Numbered from the stretch's first letter, positions 8,311-17,856 are shown. The stretch: 64,000 nucleotides of DNA from Microvirga zambiensis WSM3693 (GCF_016735695.1 NZ_JAERQD010000015.1:62001-126000); one strand, 5' to 3'. The notes: generated by a model from the letters alone, not told the origin. Numbers and translations are program-made.

Positions 8311-10037
8311 ACGTGCAATCCACTCCCGTTCTCGCCATCGACAGCCTGCGGGTCGAATATCCCCTTGCCAACGGCAGCGTTTTCACCGCCGTCGAGAACG
8401 CATCGCTCATCATCCGCCCTGGCGAGATCCATGCCCTTGTAGGCGAATCCGGTGCCGGCAAGACGACCATCGGCAACACCGTCATGGGCCTTCTCGAAAA
8501 GCCCGGGCGCATCGCCGCCGGCAGCATCCATATCGACGGAAAGCGCTTTGACCCTGCCAGGGGCTCGGCGGAGGGCATCGTGCTCGGTCGCGATGTCGGG
8601 GCCGTGTTCCAGGATCCGATGACGAGCCTCAATCCGCTCTTCACGATCGAGAGCCAGCTGACGGAAGCGATGCGCTTTCATCTCAGGCTCGACAAGGCAG
8701 CGGCCCGAGCCCGTGCGCTCGAGCTGCTGGAATCCGTGGGGATTCCCGAGCCGAAGCGTCGCCTCAAGGCCTATCCGCACCAATTGTCCGGCGGTCAGCG
8801 CCAGCGCGTCGTGATCGCGGCTGCGCTCTCCTGCAATCCCAAGCTCGTGGTCGCCGACGAGCCCACGACGGCACTCGACGTGTCGGTTCAGGCGCAGATC
8901 CTCAAGCTCCTGCGGGACCTCGCCGACGGCCGCGGCATCGGCATCCTGCTCGTCACCCACAACATGGGCGTCGTCGCCCAGATCGCCGACCGCGTGACGA
9001 TCATGCATCGCGGCAAGGTCGTCGAGACCGGAACGACGGAAGAGGTTCTGCGCCGGCCAAAGGCATCCTACGCCAAGGCGCTGATCGGTGCGGTGCCGCG
9101 CATCGACCAGCGCCTCGACCGGTTCCCCGTTCTGGGCGACGAGGGCAAAGGTCGTGCGGAACGGGCACGTGCGGAATTGCGGGCCAAGGCGGAGCGATCG
9201 AATGTCGCCGCCGAAGAAGCGCCGATCCTGTCCGTCGAGAACCTGTGCGTGGACTACACCACCAGCGGCTGGCTCCCTGGCTCGAAGGGCCATCGCTTCC
9301 GCGCGGTGGACGGCGTCTCCTTCTCCGTCCGCAGCGGCGAGGTTTTTGGCCTCGTAGGCGAGTCGGGCTGCGGCAAGACGACCATCGCCAATGTGGTGTC
9401 GGGCCTCGTGCGCCCCACAGCAGGCCGCGTGCTCTATCGCGGCCAGAGCATCGCCGGCGGTGGCGCGTCCCGCCGGGTCGGACCGCTCCGCCAAGCGATC
9501 CAGATGATCTTCCAGGATCCGTACTCCTCGCTCAACAGCCGCATGCGCATCGGCTCGATCCTGTCGGAGCCGATCCTGTTCTATCGCCTTGCCAGCACCC
9601 GCGCCGAGGCCGAGAACGATGTTGCCCGTCTCATCGAGGCCGTCGGCCTCGAAGCAGAGGCGGCCGAGCGCTTTCCGCATGCCTTTTCGGGCGGCCAGAG
9701 GCAGCGTCTCTCCATTGCGCGCGCGCTCGGAGCGCGGCCGAAGCTGATCGTCTGCGACGAGCCGACCTCCTCTCTCGACGTTTCGGTGCAGGCGCAGATC
9801 CTGAACCTGCTGAAGGACTTGCGTGATGCCACGGGCCTGACCCTTCTGCTCATCAGCCACGATCTCGCGGTGGTGCGCCAGATGTGCGACCGCGTGGCGG
9901 TGATGAGACAGGGGCAGCTCCTGGAGCAAGCCGATTCCGAGACCCTCTTCGACGCGCCTCAGCATGCCTACACGAAGGAATTGCTGTCGCTCGTTCCCAC
10001 CCTCGACCGCATCCGCGGCGAAACAAAAGCCGCCTGA
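8307..10037 (+). CDS. fused double ATPase of peptide-type ABC importer (DppD-DppF fusion)
   Basis: A 576-residue protein with two complete ABC ATPase domains in tandem. The first half has Walker [10 protein letters not shown], signature LSGGQRQR and Walker B VVADEP. The second half has [17 protein letters not shown] and VCDEP, each followed by an oligopeptide-transporter C-terminal extension. In most Dpp/Opp systems these are two genes, so one polypeptide can supply both nucleotide-binding sites here. A linker rich in Arg, Ala and Glu (about residues 275-300) joins the halves. The gene overlaps the upstream permease by ATGA. Confidence 0.93.
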   Translation: MNVQSTPVLAIDSLRVEYPLANGSVFTAVENASLIIRPGEIHALVGESGAGKTTIGNTVMGLLEKPGRIAAGSIHIDGKRFDPARGSAEGIVLGRDVGAVFQDPMTSLNPLFTIESQLTEAMRFHLRLDKAAARARALELLESVGIPEPKRRLKAYPHQLSGGQRQRVVIAAALSCNPKLVVADEPTTALDVSVQAQILKLLRDLADGRGIGILLVTHNMGVVAQIADRVTIMHRGKVVETGTTEEVLRRPKASYAKALIGAVPRIDQRLDRFPVLGDEGKGRAERARAELRAKAERSNVAAEEAPILSVENLCVDYTTSGWLPGSKGHRFRAVDGVSFSVRSGEVFGLVGESGCGKTTIANVVSGLVRPTAGRVLYRGQSIAGGGASRRVGPLRQAIQMIFQDPYSSLNSRMRIGSILSEPILFYRLASTRAEAENDVARLIEAVGLEAEAAERFPHAFSGGQRQRLSIARALGARPKLIVCDEPTSSLDVSVQAQILNLLKDLRDATGLTLLLISHDLAVVRQMCDRVAVMRQGQLLEQADSETLFDAPQHAYTKELLSLVPTLDRIRGETKAA

Positions 10038-10055
10038 CCGACCGGAGTGTATTGC

Positions 10056-11510
10056 ATGGCCGATATCATCATCACCAACGGCATCGTCGTGACGATGGAC
10101 CCGCAGCGCAGAGTCATCGAGAACGGTGCCGTCGCCATCGAGAAGGACCGGATCGTCGCGATCGGCACCACGGATGAAATCCTGGCGGCGCACCAGGCTC
10201 CCACGATGATCGACGCCAGCCGCAAGATCGTCATGCCCGGCCTGATCGACGGACATGCCCATGCGGGCCACGGCTTCATCAAGACCATGGGCGGCGGCAA
10301 CGGCGAGGAATGGTACGAGGCCTGCCATCAGGCCTATACGGTTGCATCGACCCCGGAATTCTGGCGCGCCGAGTCGCGTCTTGCAGCGCTCGAGCGCCTG
10401 CGCTTCGGCGTGACGACGGGCGTCTCCCTCCTGGGCGGCGGCGACACGATCCTTCGCACGGACGAGCCCGTCTATGGCGACGCCCATTGCGAAGGCGTGC
10501 GCGAGGTCGGCACCCGCTCGGTCGTCGCGGTCGGTCCGACCCGCCCGCCGCATCCGCGCACCTATGCGCGCTTCGTCGACGGCAAGGCCATCGAACGCCC
10601 GGTGACCTTCGAAGAGCAGTTCGAGACCTGCAAGACCTTGATCGACACCTGGCATGCAAAGCACGGCGGACGGCTCAACATCGCGCTGATTACCCCCACC
10701 CTGCGCGCCGAGCATGTGGATGAACTCGGACAGGAAAATCTCGACAAAGCCAAGCGCCAGGCGCGCATGACGGCCGATCTGGCACGCGAGGCCGGGCTCG
10801 TCTTCACGCAGGACGGGCACACGAAGGGCAGCGTCGCCTATGCGCAGGAGCTCGGCCTTCTCGGGCCGAATGCCCTCCTCTCGCACTCGACGAACCTTAC
10901 CCAGGATGAAATCCGGATCGTTGCCGATACCGGCACCAGCATCGCGCATAACCCGAGCGCGATCGCATCGATCCTCGGCCGCTGCCCGGTCCCTGAACTG
11001 CTGGAGGCCGGAGCCAATGTCTGCCTCGGCTCGGATGCCACGGCGCCGGATCGCTCCGGCGACATGTTCCGGCACATGCAGCAATGCATGCATTACCACC
11101 GAACCTACTTCAAGGATCCCACATGGCTCCCGCCGGGGCGGGTGCTGGAGATGTGCACCATCGACGGCGCAAAGGCGCTCGGGATGGAGAAGGAGATCGG
11201 CTCTCTCGAGGTCGGCAAGAAGGCGGATGTGGTGCTGCTCGACCTGCGGCGCCCGCATCTCTACCCGCTCAACATGCCGGTCTTCCGGCTCATCTATTTC
11301 GCCAACGGCAACGACGTCGACACCGTCATCGTCGATGGCCGCGTCGCTCTTCAGAATCGCAAGGCCATGTTCGTCGATGAAGACGAGATTCTCGATGACG
11401 CGCAGCGCGAAACCGAGGCGATGCTCGATCGAACCGGGTTCCGGTACATGCTGGAGACGCCCAAGATGTTCTGGCGCCATGTGAGAGCGACGGACCAGAT
11501 CGGAACCTGA
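10056..11510 (+). CDS. amidohydrolase, SsnA/TrzN/AtzB-like deaminase-chlorohydrolase group
   Basis: A 484-residue amidohydrolase with an N-terminal composite beta domain (ADIIITNGIVVTMD) and a TIM-barrel metal site. HxH is in DGHAHAGH, a third His candidate is in QDGHTKG, a fourth in LLSHSTNLT, and the metal/catalytic Asp is in GSDATAPDRSGD. The group includes guanine deaminase-like, atrazine- and hydroxyatrazine-type hydrolases acting on C-N bonds of heterocycles. ATG 10056 has GGAG eight bases upstream; an in-frame GTG at 10047 is less likely. As the last gene of the ABC operon it probably processes the imported molecule. Confidence 0.88.
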   Translation: MADIIITNGIVVTMDPQRRVIENGAVAIEKDRIVAIGTTDEILAAHQAPTMIDASRKIVMPGLIDGHAHAGHGFIKTMGGGNGEEWYEACHQAYTVASTPEFWRAESRLAALERLRFGVTTGVSLLGGGDTILRTDEPVYGDAHCEGVREVGTRSVVAVGPTRPPHPRTYARFVDGKAIERPVTFEEQFETCKTLIDTWHAKHGGRLNIALITPTLRAEHVDELGQENLDKAKRQARMTADLAREAGLVFTQDGHTKGSVAYAQELGLLGPNALLSHSTNLTQDEIRIVADTGTSIAHNPSAIASILGRCPVPELLEAGANVCLGSDATAPDRSGDMFRHMQQCMHYHRTYFKDPTWLPPGRVLEMCTIDGAKALGMEKEIGSLEVGKKADVVLLDLRRPHLYPLNMPVFRLIYFANGNDVDTVIVDGRVALQNRKAMFVDEDEILDDAQRETEAMLDRTGFRYMLETPKMFWRHVRATDQIGT

Positions 11511-11547
11511 TGCGCTGATCCGACGAAGGTAATCGAGGGAAATCACG

Positions 11548-11569
11548 CCGGCCACGTATCAGTGGCCGG
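11548..11569. promoter_or_regulatory. hairpin immediately upstream of MFS gene
   Basis: CCGGCCAC and GTGGCCGG form a perfect 8-base stem with a 6-base loop, directly followed by the AAGGACAGG ribosome-binding region of the MFS gene. It has no T-run. It may be an mRNA-stability or attenuation element between the amidohydrolase and the carrier. Confidence 0.4.
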
Positions 11570-11580
11570 AAGGACAGGTC

Positions 11581-12822
11581 ATGCTCACGCGACATAATCT
11601 CGGGACGAAAGAGGTGGAGGCGCCGCGCAGCAAAGCGCGGGGCAGCTCCCTTGTCGTGTCGTTCACGCTGGCATGCATCGTCCTGGCCGCGATCAACCTC
11701 CGCCCTGCCCTCACGTCCATCGCAACGATGCTGACGGAGATTCAGCAGGGTCTCGGCCTGAACGGCGTGTGGATCGGCATCCTGACGACCATGCCTGTGC
11801 TCTGCTTCGGCATTTTCGGGCCGTTTGCGCCCCTGTTGTCGGCAAGGCTCGGCCTCGAGCGCGCCATCGCGCTGCTCTTCATGAGCCTCGCGGCCGGGCT
11901 CGCCCTTCGCCTGGTGCCGCAGAGTGCCGCGTTGTTTGCCAGCACCCTTCTGGCCGGTGCGGCCATCGGCATGGCCGGCGTGCTCCTGCCCGTCGTCATC
12001 CGTCGCCGCTTTCCCACGCGCCTCGGGCCGATGACGGGCCTCTACACGATGATCCTGAGCGTCGGCGGCGCCAGTGCCGCCGGCCTCACGCCGGTCTTCG
12101 AACGGGCCTGGCAATCCTGGACGTTGGCTCTGGCGATCTGGAGCATCCCTGCCCTCGTCGCCGCTCTGCTGTGGAGCGGCCTGGCCTCCTCCGAGACGGC
12201 AACGACCGGCACCGCGCCTTTGCCGCGCTTCTCGTTACTGCTGCGCGACCGCCTTGCCTGGTATGTCACCGCCTTCATGGGCCTCCAGGCGGGTCTCGCC
12301 TTCATCGTTCTGGGCTGGCTGCCGACCTTGCTGCGCGATCGCGGTCTCGATGTGCTGGATGCCGGTATCGTCACATCCGTGTCGATCCTGGCCCAGACGG
12401 TAACGGCCCTTCTCGTTCCCTCGCTCGCAACGCAGCGCGTGTCGCCGCGGCTTCTGATCGTGCTCGTTCTCTCCGCAACCTGCATCGGGTTTCTTGGCCT
12501 CATCTATGCGCCGCTCTCGACCCGCATTCCCTGGGCCGTCATTCTCGGATTGGGTCAGGGAGGATTGTTCGGCCTCGCGCTCCTGTTCATAACTCTGCGC
12601 GCTCCGACTGCGGAGATGACCGCCATGCTCTCGGGCATGTCGCAGAGCATCGGCTATCTCGGCGCATCCCTGTGCCCCTTTGCCGTCGGCCTGCTGAAAG
12701 CGGGTCACGATCCCTTCACCGGCCCGGCCATCATGGTCGTCGCGGTCACGGCAGCCTGTACCTGGTGCGGATTGAAGGCCGCGGCTCCGGGTTACGTGTT
12801 GCCTCATCTCCGAAGCAGCTGA
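11581..12822 (+). CDS. MFS transporter, CynX/NimT (cyanate transporter-like) family
   Basis: A 413-residue polytopic protein with about 12 membrane helices. The segment AAINLRPALTSIATMLTEIQ near residue 38 is the hallmark of the CynX/NimT/YycB group, which includes the cyanate transporter CynX and the 2-nitroimidazole exporter NimT. The loop with RRRFPTRLGPMTGLYT lies near residue 145. It follows the amidohydrolase by 70 bases and may move a small nitrogenous product or substrate. The direction of transport cannot be inferred. Confidence 0.85.
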   Translation: MLTRHNLGTKEVEAPRSKARGSSLVVSFTLACIVLAAINLRPALTSIATMLTEIQQGLGLNGVWIGILTTMPVLCFGIFGPFAPLLSARLGLERAIALLFMSLAAGLALRLVPQSAALFASTLLAGAAIGMAGVLLPVVIRRRFPTRLGPMTGLYTMILSVGGASAAGLTPVFERAWQSWTLALAIWSIPALVAALLWSGLASSETATTGTAPLPRFSLLLRDRLAWYVTAFMGLQAGLAFIVLGWLPTLLRDRGLDVLDAGIVTSVSILAQTVTALLVPSLATQRVSPRLLIVLVLSATCIGFLGLIYAPLSTRIPWAVILGLGQGGLFGLALLFITLRAPTAEMTAMLSGMSQSIGYLGASLCPFAVGLLKAGHDPFTGPAIMVVAVTAACTWCGLKAAAPGYVLPHLRSS

Positions 12823-12911
12823 TGGACAAGACCAACTTCTCCTTGATGAGGTTCAAATCATCTGCATAAATTGCAGGCAGAAAAAAGATTCCGTCATGGA
12901 ACCTGGGAGGA

Positions 12912-12972
12912 ATGATTGATCGATTTCGATCTCGTCGGCATTCGATGCCTTTGCACCGGCTCGATCAATCAT
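12912..12972. promoter_or_regulatory. 12-base inverted repeat spanning the start codon of the next gene
   Basis: ATGATTGATCGA (12912-12923) and TCGATCAATCAT (12961-12972) are perfect inverted repeats separated by 37 bases. The right arm includes the first two bases of the ATG at 12971. A GGGAGG Shine-Dalgarno-like sequence (12905-12910) abuts the left arm, while no such site lies near the ATG itself. If the stem forms, the purine tract would be placed beside the start codon. The arms could equally be a DNA operator. Confidence 0.5.
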
Positions 12973-14431
12973 GGCTGACACGGTAAGGGTCGTCCGAAAC
13001 GCGGCCTGGGCGGTTGCTTGGGATGAAGCTGCCTCGCAGCACGTCTATATGCGGGATGTCGACGTCGCCTTCTCGAAGGCGGGCATCCTCCATCTCGGTC
13101 CGGACTATCATGGCCGTGCCGACGAAGAGATTGCCGGCGCGGCCATCATGGTCATGCCGGGCCTTGTCAACATCCATTGCCATTCCGGTGACGAGCCCAT
13201 CGCGAAGGGTCTGTTCGAGGACGTCGGAACGGCGGCTCTCTGGGGCAACGCTCTCTATGAGTACTCGGCCCTCATCGATGCGGACGACGATGCCAAGGAA
13301 GCCTGCCAGACCGTGATGCTCGGCGACCTGATGCGCAGCGGCGTGACCACGCATCTCGACATTGCATCGCCCTACCCGAAATGGCTTTCGCTTGCGGCCG
13401 ACAGCGGGTTGCGGGCCTATCTCGCTCCCGGCTTCCGCGAGGCGCAATGGCGCATGGCCGGCAGCCACCGCCTCGACTTCGAATGGAACCAGGCGCAGGG
13501 ACGCGAGCGCTATGCCGAGGCTCTGGCATTCGTGGAGCAGGCCCGGGCACATCCCAGCGGTCGCATCGACGGCGTCATCGCGCCATCGCAGATCGAGACG
13601 TGTTCGGAGGAACTCATCCGGGACGCTGTCGCCGAGGCCCGCAGACGCGGGATGCGTATCACCATCCATGCGGCCCAGACCATGGCCGAGCACGAGGAGT
13701 TGCTGCGACGCACCGGCGAGACCGCCCCGGCGATGCTGGAGCGCCTCGGCGTGCTTGGACCGGACCTGATCCTGGGTCATTGCATCTTTCTCGATCACCA
13801 TTCCTGGACGCGGCAACGCAGCCGTGACGACCTTGTTCGGCTTGCCGAGAGCGGCACCTCGGTCGCACATTGCCCCGTCACTTTCGCACGCAGCGGCATG
13901 ACCTTGGAAAGCCTCGGCGCTTACCGTCGCGCAGGCGTCAATGTCGGCATCGGCACGGACAGCTACCCGTTCAACATGCTCGAAGAGCTGCGGGAGGCGC
14001 TGATCTGCTCGCGCGTTGCCGGCCGCAATGTCTTCGATCTCGACACAGGCGGCCTGTTCTCAGCCGCGACGATCGGCGGAGCGAAGGCCCTTGGCCGCAG
14101 CGATATCGGGCGCTTGACGTCCGGCAGCAAGGCGGACCTCGCGCTGGTGGATCTGAGCCATCCTGCCATGCAGCCTGTGCACGATCCGCTGCGCAATCTG
14201 ATCCACTGCGCGGCAGAGCGCGCCGTTCGCGATGTCTATGTCGACGGTCAAGCGGTCGTGAAGGATCGCCGCGTCGTCAACCTCGATTACGACGGCGCAG
14301 TCCGAGAGCTTCAGGATGCGCAGAAACGTGCCTGCCGGCGCGCCGAGCAGAGCGACCCGCAGGGCCGCTCCCTCTCCACACTCGCGCCCTATTCCCTTCC
14401 GCTCCGAGGATCCGGCTCGAACCCGTCATAA
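12971..14431 (+). CDS. amidohydrolase (ATZ/TRZ-like), paralogue 1
   Basis: A 486-residue amidohydrolase with an N-terminal strand domain (RNAAWAVAWDEAASQHVYMRD) and metal-site motifs NIHCHSGDE, ITIHAAQTM, LGHCIFLDHH and GIGTDSYPFNM. It is a close paralogue of the next gene: N-terminal WDEAA, the PSQIETCSEE/PAQIDTCTEG segment and the C-terminal VYVDGQAVVKD align throughout. This branch is related to guanine deaminase and triazine hydrolases, but the exact substrate is unknown. The ATG at 12971 has no nearby ribosome-binding site and lies in an inverted repeat, and no better start in this frame was found. Confidence 0.87.
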   Translation: MADTVRVVRNAAWAVAWDEAASQHVYMRDVDVAFSKAGILHLGPDYHGRADEEIAGAAIMVMPGLVNIHCHSGDEPIAKGLFEDVGTAALWGNALYEYSALIDADDDAKEACQTVMLGDLMRSGVTTHLDIASPYPKWLSLAADSGLRAYLAPGFREAQWRMAGSHRLDFEWNQAQGRERYAEALAFVEQARAHPSGRIDGVIAPSQIETCSEELIRDAVAEARRRGMRITIHAAQTMAEHEELLRRTGETAPAMLERLGVLGPDLILGHCIFLDHHSWTRQRSRDDLVRLAESGTSVAHCPVTFARSGMTLESLGAYRRAGVNVGIGTDSYPFNMLEELREALICSRVAGRNVFDLDTGGLFSAATIGGAKALGRSDIGRLTSGSKADLALVDLSHPAMQPVHDPLRNLIHCAAERAVRDVYVDGQAVVKDRRVVNLDYDGAVRELQDAQKRACRRAEQSDPQGRSLSTLAPYSLPLRGSGSNPS

Positions 14432-14488
14432 GTCGTCAGCTTGCAGTAAACCCTTCCGCACCAGCCGCCTGCCTTCATGGAGTCAGTG

Positions 14489-15940
14489 ATGACCAGCGTT
14501 TCCGCCCGGACGACCCTCTTCCGGAATTGCGATTGGATCGTTGCCTGGGACGAGGCCGCCAAGTCCCATGTCTACCTCCGCAATGCGGATTTCGTGATCC
14601 GAGATAGAGAGGTCGTTCATGTCGGCGAAGGCTATTCCGGCCCGGTCGACGTGGAAGTCGACGCCCGGAAGATGATGATCATCCCCGGTTTCGTGGACAT
14701 CCACAGCCACCCCGGCCACGAGCCCGGCTGGAAGGGCATGCTGGAGGAACTGGGCAGTCCGCGCCTCGGCCAGAGCTCGCTCTACGAGTTCATGCCGGTC
14801 TTTCAGATCGGACCTGAATATACTCGCCCGGCGCTGCGTGTCGCAACATCGGAGCTTCTCAAGAGCGGCGTCACCACCATCTGCGATCTCGGCCGGCCAC
14901 GGGAAACATGGGCCGACGAATATGCGGAAACCGGCATCCGGGCCGTGCTTTGGGGAATGTTCCGGTCAGGCCCCTGGAAAACCACCAACGGCCATTCGGT
15001 GCAATATGACCTCGATCCTGCGACGGGTGACAGGCTGCTGCGCGAGGCCATCGAGATTGCCGACGCCGCCTCGAAGCATCCGAGCGGGCGTATCACCGGC
15101 TTCATCGGCCCGGCTCAAATCGACACCTGCACAGAGGGCCAGATCCGCGATGCGCTCGACGCAGCCCGTGAGCGCGGCCAGCCGATCCAGATTCATGCCG
15201 CGCAGAGCATCGTCGAATTCCAGGAGATCATGCGTCGCTATGGCTGCACGCCCATCGAGTGGCTCGACAAGATCGGCGCGCTCGGCCCGGACACGATCAT
15301 TGGCCACTGCATCTTCCTGAACGATCACCCCTGGCTGCACTGGCCTCATGCCAATGATTTCGAGCGCCTGCGCGACTCTGGCGCCCAGGTGGCGCATTGC
15401 CCCGTGGTCTTCGCGCGGCGCGGTATCGCCCTGAACACCTTGAGCCGCTATGTGAAAGCCGGAATCCGGTGCGGCATCGGCACGGACAGTTTCCCCCACA
15501 ACATGCTCGATGAGCTCCGCATGGCCTGCTATGCCGGTCGTATCGTCGCAGGGAGCTTCACGGCCGCCACGACACATGATGCGTTCATGGCGGCCACGGC
15601 CGTTGGCGCCGACATGATCCGCCGCCCCGATCTGGGCCGCCTTGCGCCCGGCTGCAAGGCGGATTTCTCGGTGGTCGACATGAGCAATCCCTACATGCAG
15701 CCCGACTACGAGCCGATCCGCAGCCTCGTCTATTCGGCGAACGACAGGGCCATCAAGGACGTCTATGTCGATGGCCGTCAGGTCGTGCGCGACGGAGAGG
15801 TGTTGGACTTCGACATCGGCGAGGATCTCGAGATGCTGCGCAGAGGTCAGGCGGAAGCCGTCGCGGCGGCACCCCAGCGCGACTGGGCCGGGCGGGGGCT
15901 GGAGCAGTTGAGCCCCCGGGTCTTTCCCATTCGCAGCTGA
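14489..15940 (+). CDS. amidohydrolase (ATZ/TRZ-like), paralogue 2
   Basis: A 483-residue amidohydrolase paralogous to its upstream neighbour. Visible motifs are DIHSHPGHEPG (HxH), IQIHAAQSIVE, IIGHCIFLNDH and GIGTDSFPHNM. ATG 14489 is preferred because GGAG lies seven bases upstream, although an in-frame ATG at 14477 exists. The 57-base spacing and shared strand make an operon with paralogue 1 likely, and the perfect terminator at 15961 ends it. Two retained copies suggest different specificities, successive steps, or a hetero-oligomer. Confidence 0.87.
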   Translation: MTSVSARTTLFRNCDWIVAWDEAAKSHVYLRNADFVIRDREVVHVGEGYSGPVDVEVDARKMMIIPGFVDIHSHPGHEPGWKGMLEELGSPRLGQSSLYEFMPVFQIGPEYTRPALRVATSELLKSGVTTICDLGRPRETWADEYAETGIRAVLWGMFRSGPWKTTNGHSVQYDLDPATGDRLLREAIEIADAASKHPSGRITGFIGPAQIDTCTEGQIRDALDAARERGQPIQIHAAQSIVEFQEIMRRYGCTPIEWLDKIGALGPDTIIGHCIFLNDHPWLHWPHANDFERLRDSGAQVAHCPVVFARRGIALNTLSRYVKAGIRCGIGTDSFPHNMLDELRMACYAGRIVAGSFTAATTHDAFMAATAVGADMIRRPDLGRLAPGCKADFSVVDMSNPYMQPDYEPIRSLVYSANDRAIKDVYVDGRQVVRDGEVLDFDIGEDLEMLRRGQAEAVAAAPQRDWAGRGLEQLSPRVFPIRS

Positions 15941-15960
15941 TTGACATTTAACGAATTGCA

Positions 15961-15989
15961 AAAGGCTCCGCGTTTCCCGCGGAGCCTTT
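15961..15989. terminator. intrinsic terminator, likely bidirectional
   Basis: AAAGGCTCCGCG and CGCGGAGCCTTT form a perfect 12-base stem around a 5-base loop. The A-run before and T-run after it serve either direction, separating the rightward amidohydrolase pair from the leftward YtcJ-like gene. Confidence 0.85.
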
Positions 15990-16026
15990 ATCTTGTTCCC
16001 TATAGCCGTTGCCCGGTAGGTCGAGT

Positions 16027-17664
16027 CTATCGAGCCATCTCGCCGTGGCGGTCGAACACGATTTCCCCGCCGCGAATCGTGAGATCGCACCGGGTGTCAT
16101 GAAGAATGTCCTCAGGGGACGCCGTCAGGAGGTCGCGCGAGAACACCGCGATATCTGCCGCAAGGCCCGGGACGAGCCGCCCCCATTCATGCTCGGCCTT
16201 GTTGACATAGGCGCCGAACTCCGTGAACGCCATGATCGCCTGCTCGATCGATACGGTCTCACGCTCGTCCATGACGGTGCCGTGAGAGGTCTTGCGGGTG
16301 AGCATCGAGAAGAAATTCGGGAAGGGGTTGATGTCGCAGACGGGAGCATCGCTGCCAGCGGCAGGCTTGAAACCCATATCGATCCAGGTTCTGAGGGGAT
16401 AGGAGGGCTTTGCCCGCTTTTCACCTACGACGGAAACATAAAGATCGCCGAAATCGTAGATGAAGACCGGCTGCGGCACCGGCTGGACGCCCAGGCGCTT
16501 CATGCGGGCGTTCTGGTCGGCTCGCGCATAGCCTGCATGTTCGATCCTGTGGCGGCGATCCGGATCGGGCATGACCTCGAGCGCGCGCTCGAAGGCATTC
16601 AGGGTCTGCTCGATGGCAGCATCGCCAATGGCGTGAACGGCAAGCTGATAGCCTTTTGCGTGATAATCATGCACGAGATCGTTCATCTCGTTGTCGTGCA
16701 ACAGCATGAGGCCGTTGGTCCTGGGCTCTCCGACATAGGGCTCGCTCATGGCGGCGGTGCGTCCGCCGGCGCTGCCGTCGGTGAAAATCTTTACCGGCCC
16801 GACACGGAGCATGGAATCACCCACGCCCGTCACAACTCCATCGGCATAAGCCTGCTCGACAATTCCTCCCGGCCCGCCCAGCAGGCACTGTGTCGTCCGC
16901 ACCGGCAGGCGGCCAAGGCGCTGCGCCGTGCGATAGGCAGCAACCTCACGATAGCCGGCCCTCATGCCGACGCCTGCATCCATCACGCTGGTAATGCCAT
17001 AGGACAGACATGCGCGGCCCGCATCATCGATGGCCTGAACCAGCTCCTGATCCGTCGGCGCCGGCAGCACAGCCCTGAGCCGATCACGCCCGGTCTCCGC
17101 CAGAAGGCCGGTCAATCGCCCATCGCGCTGCTCGATGGCGCCGCCTTGGGGAACAGGCGTCGTCTCGTCGATTCCCGCAAGTTCCAGCGCTCTCGAATTG
17201 CAGATCGTTATATGGCCGCAGGCTCTGACGATCGCAACGGGGTGATCCGGCGCCGCCGCGTCGAGTTCCTCGCGCAGGGGATGGCGCCCGACATCGAGTT
17301 CGAACTGGTCGTATCCGCGCCCTTGAATCCACTGACCGGGGGGCGTGACGGCGGCGCGCTGCCTGACCTTTTCGAGCAGGGCTGCAAGGGTCGGCGCAGA
17401 CGAGGCACGCACGTCCACGTGGCCCATGATCACGCCATAGGGCAGAAGGTGCATGTGCGAGTCGCAAAGCCCCGGCGTTGCCAGACGGCCGGCCAGGTCG
17501 ATGACCCGCGTCGAAGGCCCGATGAGCGGCTCCATGTCGGCGGAGGATCCTGCCGCAAGAACCCGTCCGGCCCATAGGGCGATTGCTTCGGTGACATACT
17601 CTGACATGCCGCGAAAGATGCGGCCGTTGACGAGGACGATGTCGGCTTTTGGGAGAAAAGGCAT
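16027..17664 (-). CDS. amidohydrolase family 3, YtcJ/AepA-like
   Basis: A protein of about 545 residues in the amidohydrolase-3 family (YtcJ, NfdA formamidase-like, AepA). Motifs seen are ADIVLVNGRIF at the N-terminus, LCDSHMHLLPYG (HxH), QWIQGRGYDQ, RACGHITICNSRALELAGI, FTDGSAGGRTAAM, YQLAVHAIGDAAIEQ, RIEHAGYA and GSDAPVCDINP. The start at 17664 (MPFLPKADIV) matches the family N-terminus; the frame extends 28 residues upstream without similarity. It reads against its neighbours, between the amidohydrolase pair and the amino-acid transporter, and is probably regulated separately. Confidence 0.87.
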   Translation of the reverse strand: MPFLPKADIVLVNGRIFRGMSEYVTEAIALWAGRVLAAGSSADMEPLIGPSTRVIDLAGRLATPGLCDSHMHLLPYGVIMGHVDVRASSAPTLAALLEKVRQRAAVTPPGQWIQGRGYDQFELDVGRHPLREELDAAAPDHPVAIVRACGHITICNSRALELAGIDETTPVPQGGAIEQRDGRLTGLLAETGRDRLRAVLPAPTDQELVQAIDDAGRACLSYGITSVMDAGVGMRAGYREVAAYRTAQRLGRLPVRTTQCLLGGPGGIVEQAYADGVVTGVGDSMLRVGPVKIFTDGSAGGRTAAMSEPYVGEPRTNGLMLLHDNEMNDLVHDYHAKGYQLAVHAIGDAAIEQTLNAFERALEVMPDPDRRHRIEHAGYARADQNARMKRLGVQPVPQPVFIYDFGDLYVSVVGEKRAKPSYPLRTWIDMGFKPAAGSDAPVCDINPFPNFFSMLTRKTSHGTVMDERETVSIEQAIMAFTEFGAYVNKAEHEWGRLVPGLAADIAVFSRDLLTASPEDILHDTRCDLTIRGGEIVFDRHGEMAR

Positions 17665-17856
17665 AGACCACTCGCGCAGCAAGGGCAGCTGCAGCGGAGG
17701 CTGCAGTCGAAGGCGGGCGAGTTTGCATCCCTTTTCGTCGCCCAGCAAGGTCTTACGCGCATTCCGTTACGAAAATCGATGCTTGAAACGGCAGTTGTTT
17801 CGGGTCTAGCTTGAAGCGTTAGCGACCGGATAAGGCGCATGAAAAGAGGGAGTGAG

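Noticed and set aside
8139..11555. Long minus-strand open frame across the ABC ATPase and amidohydrolase genes
   Set aside because: Antisense shadow; the plus strand encodes complete Walker motifs and amidohydrolase metal sites.
12912..12986. 24-codon frame with nearby GGGAGG before the amidohydrolase
   Set aside because: The purine tract is only one base from the ATG, too close for normal initiation, and the peptide has no features; kept only as part of the leader-structure finding.
16009..17577. Plus-strand open frame opposite the YtcJ-like amidohydrolase
   Set aside because: No recognisable domain, and the minus strand carries full amidohydrolase-3 motifs.
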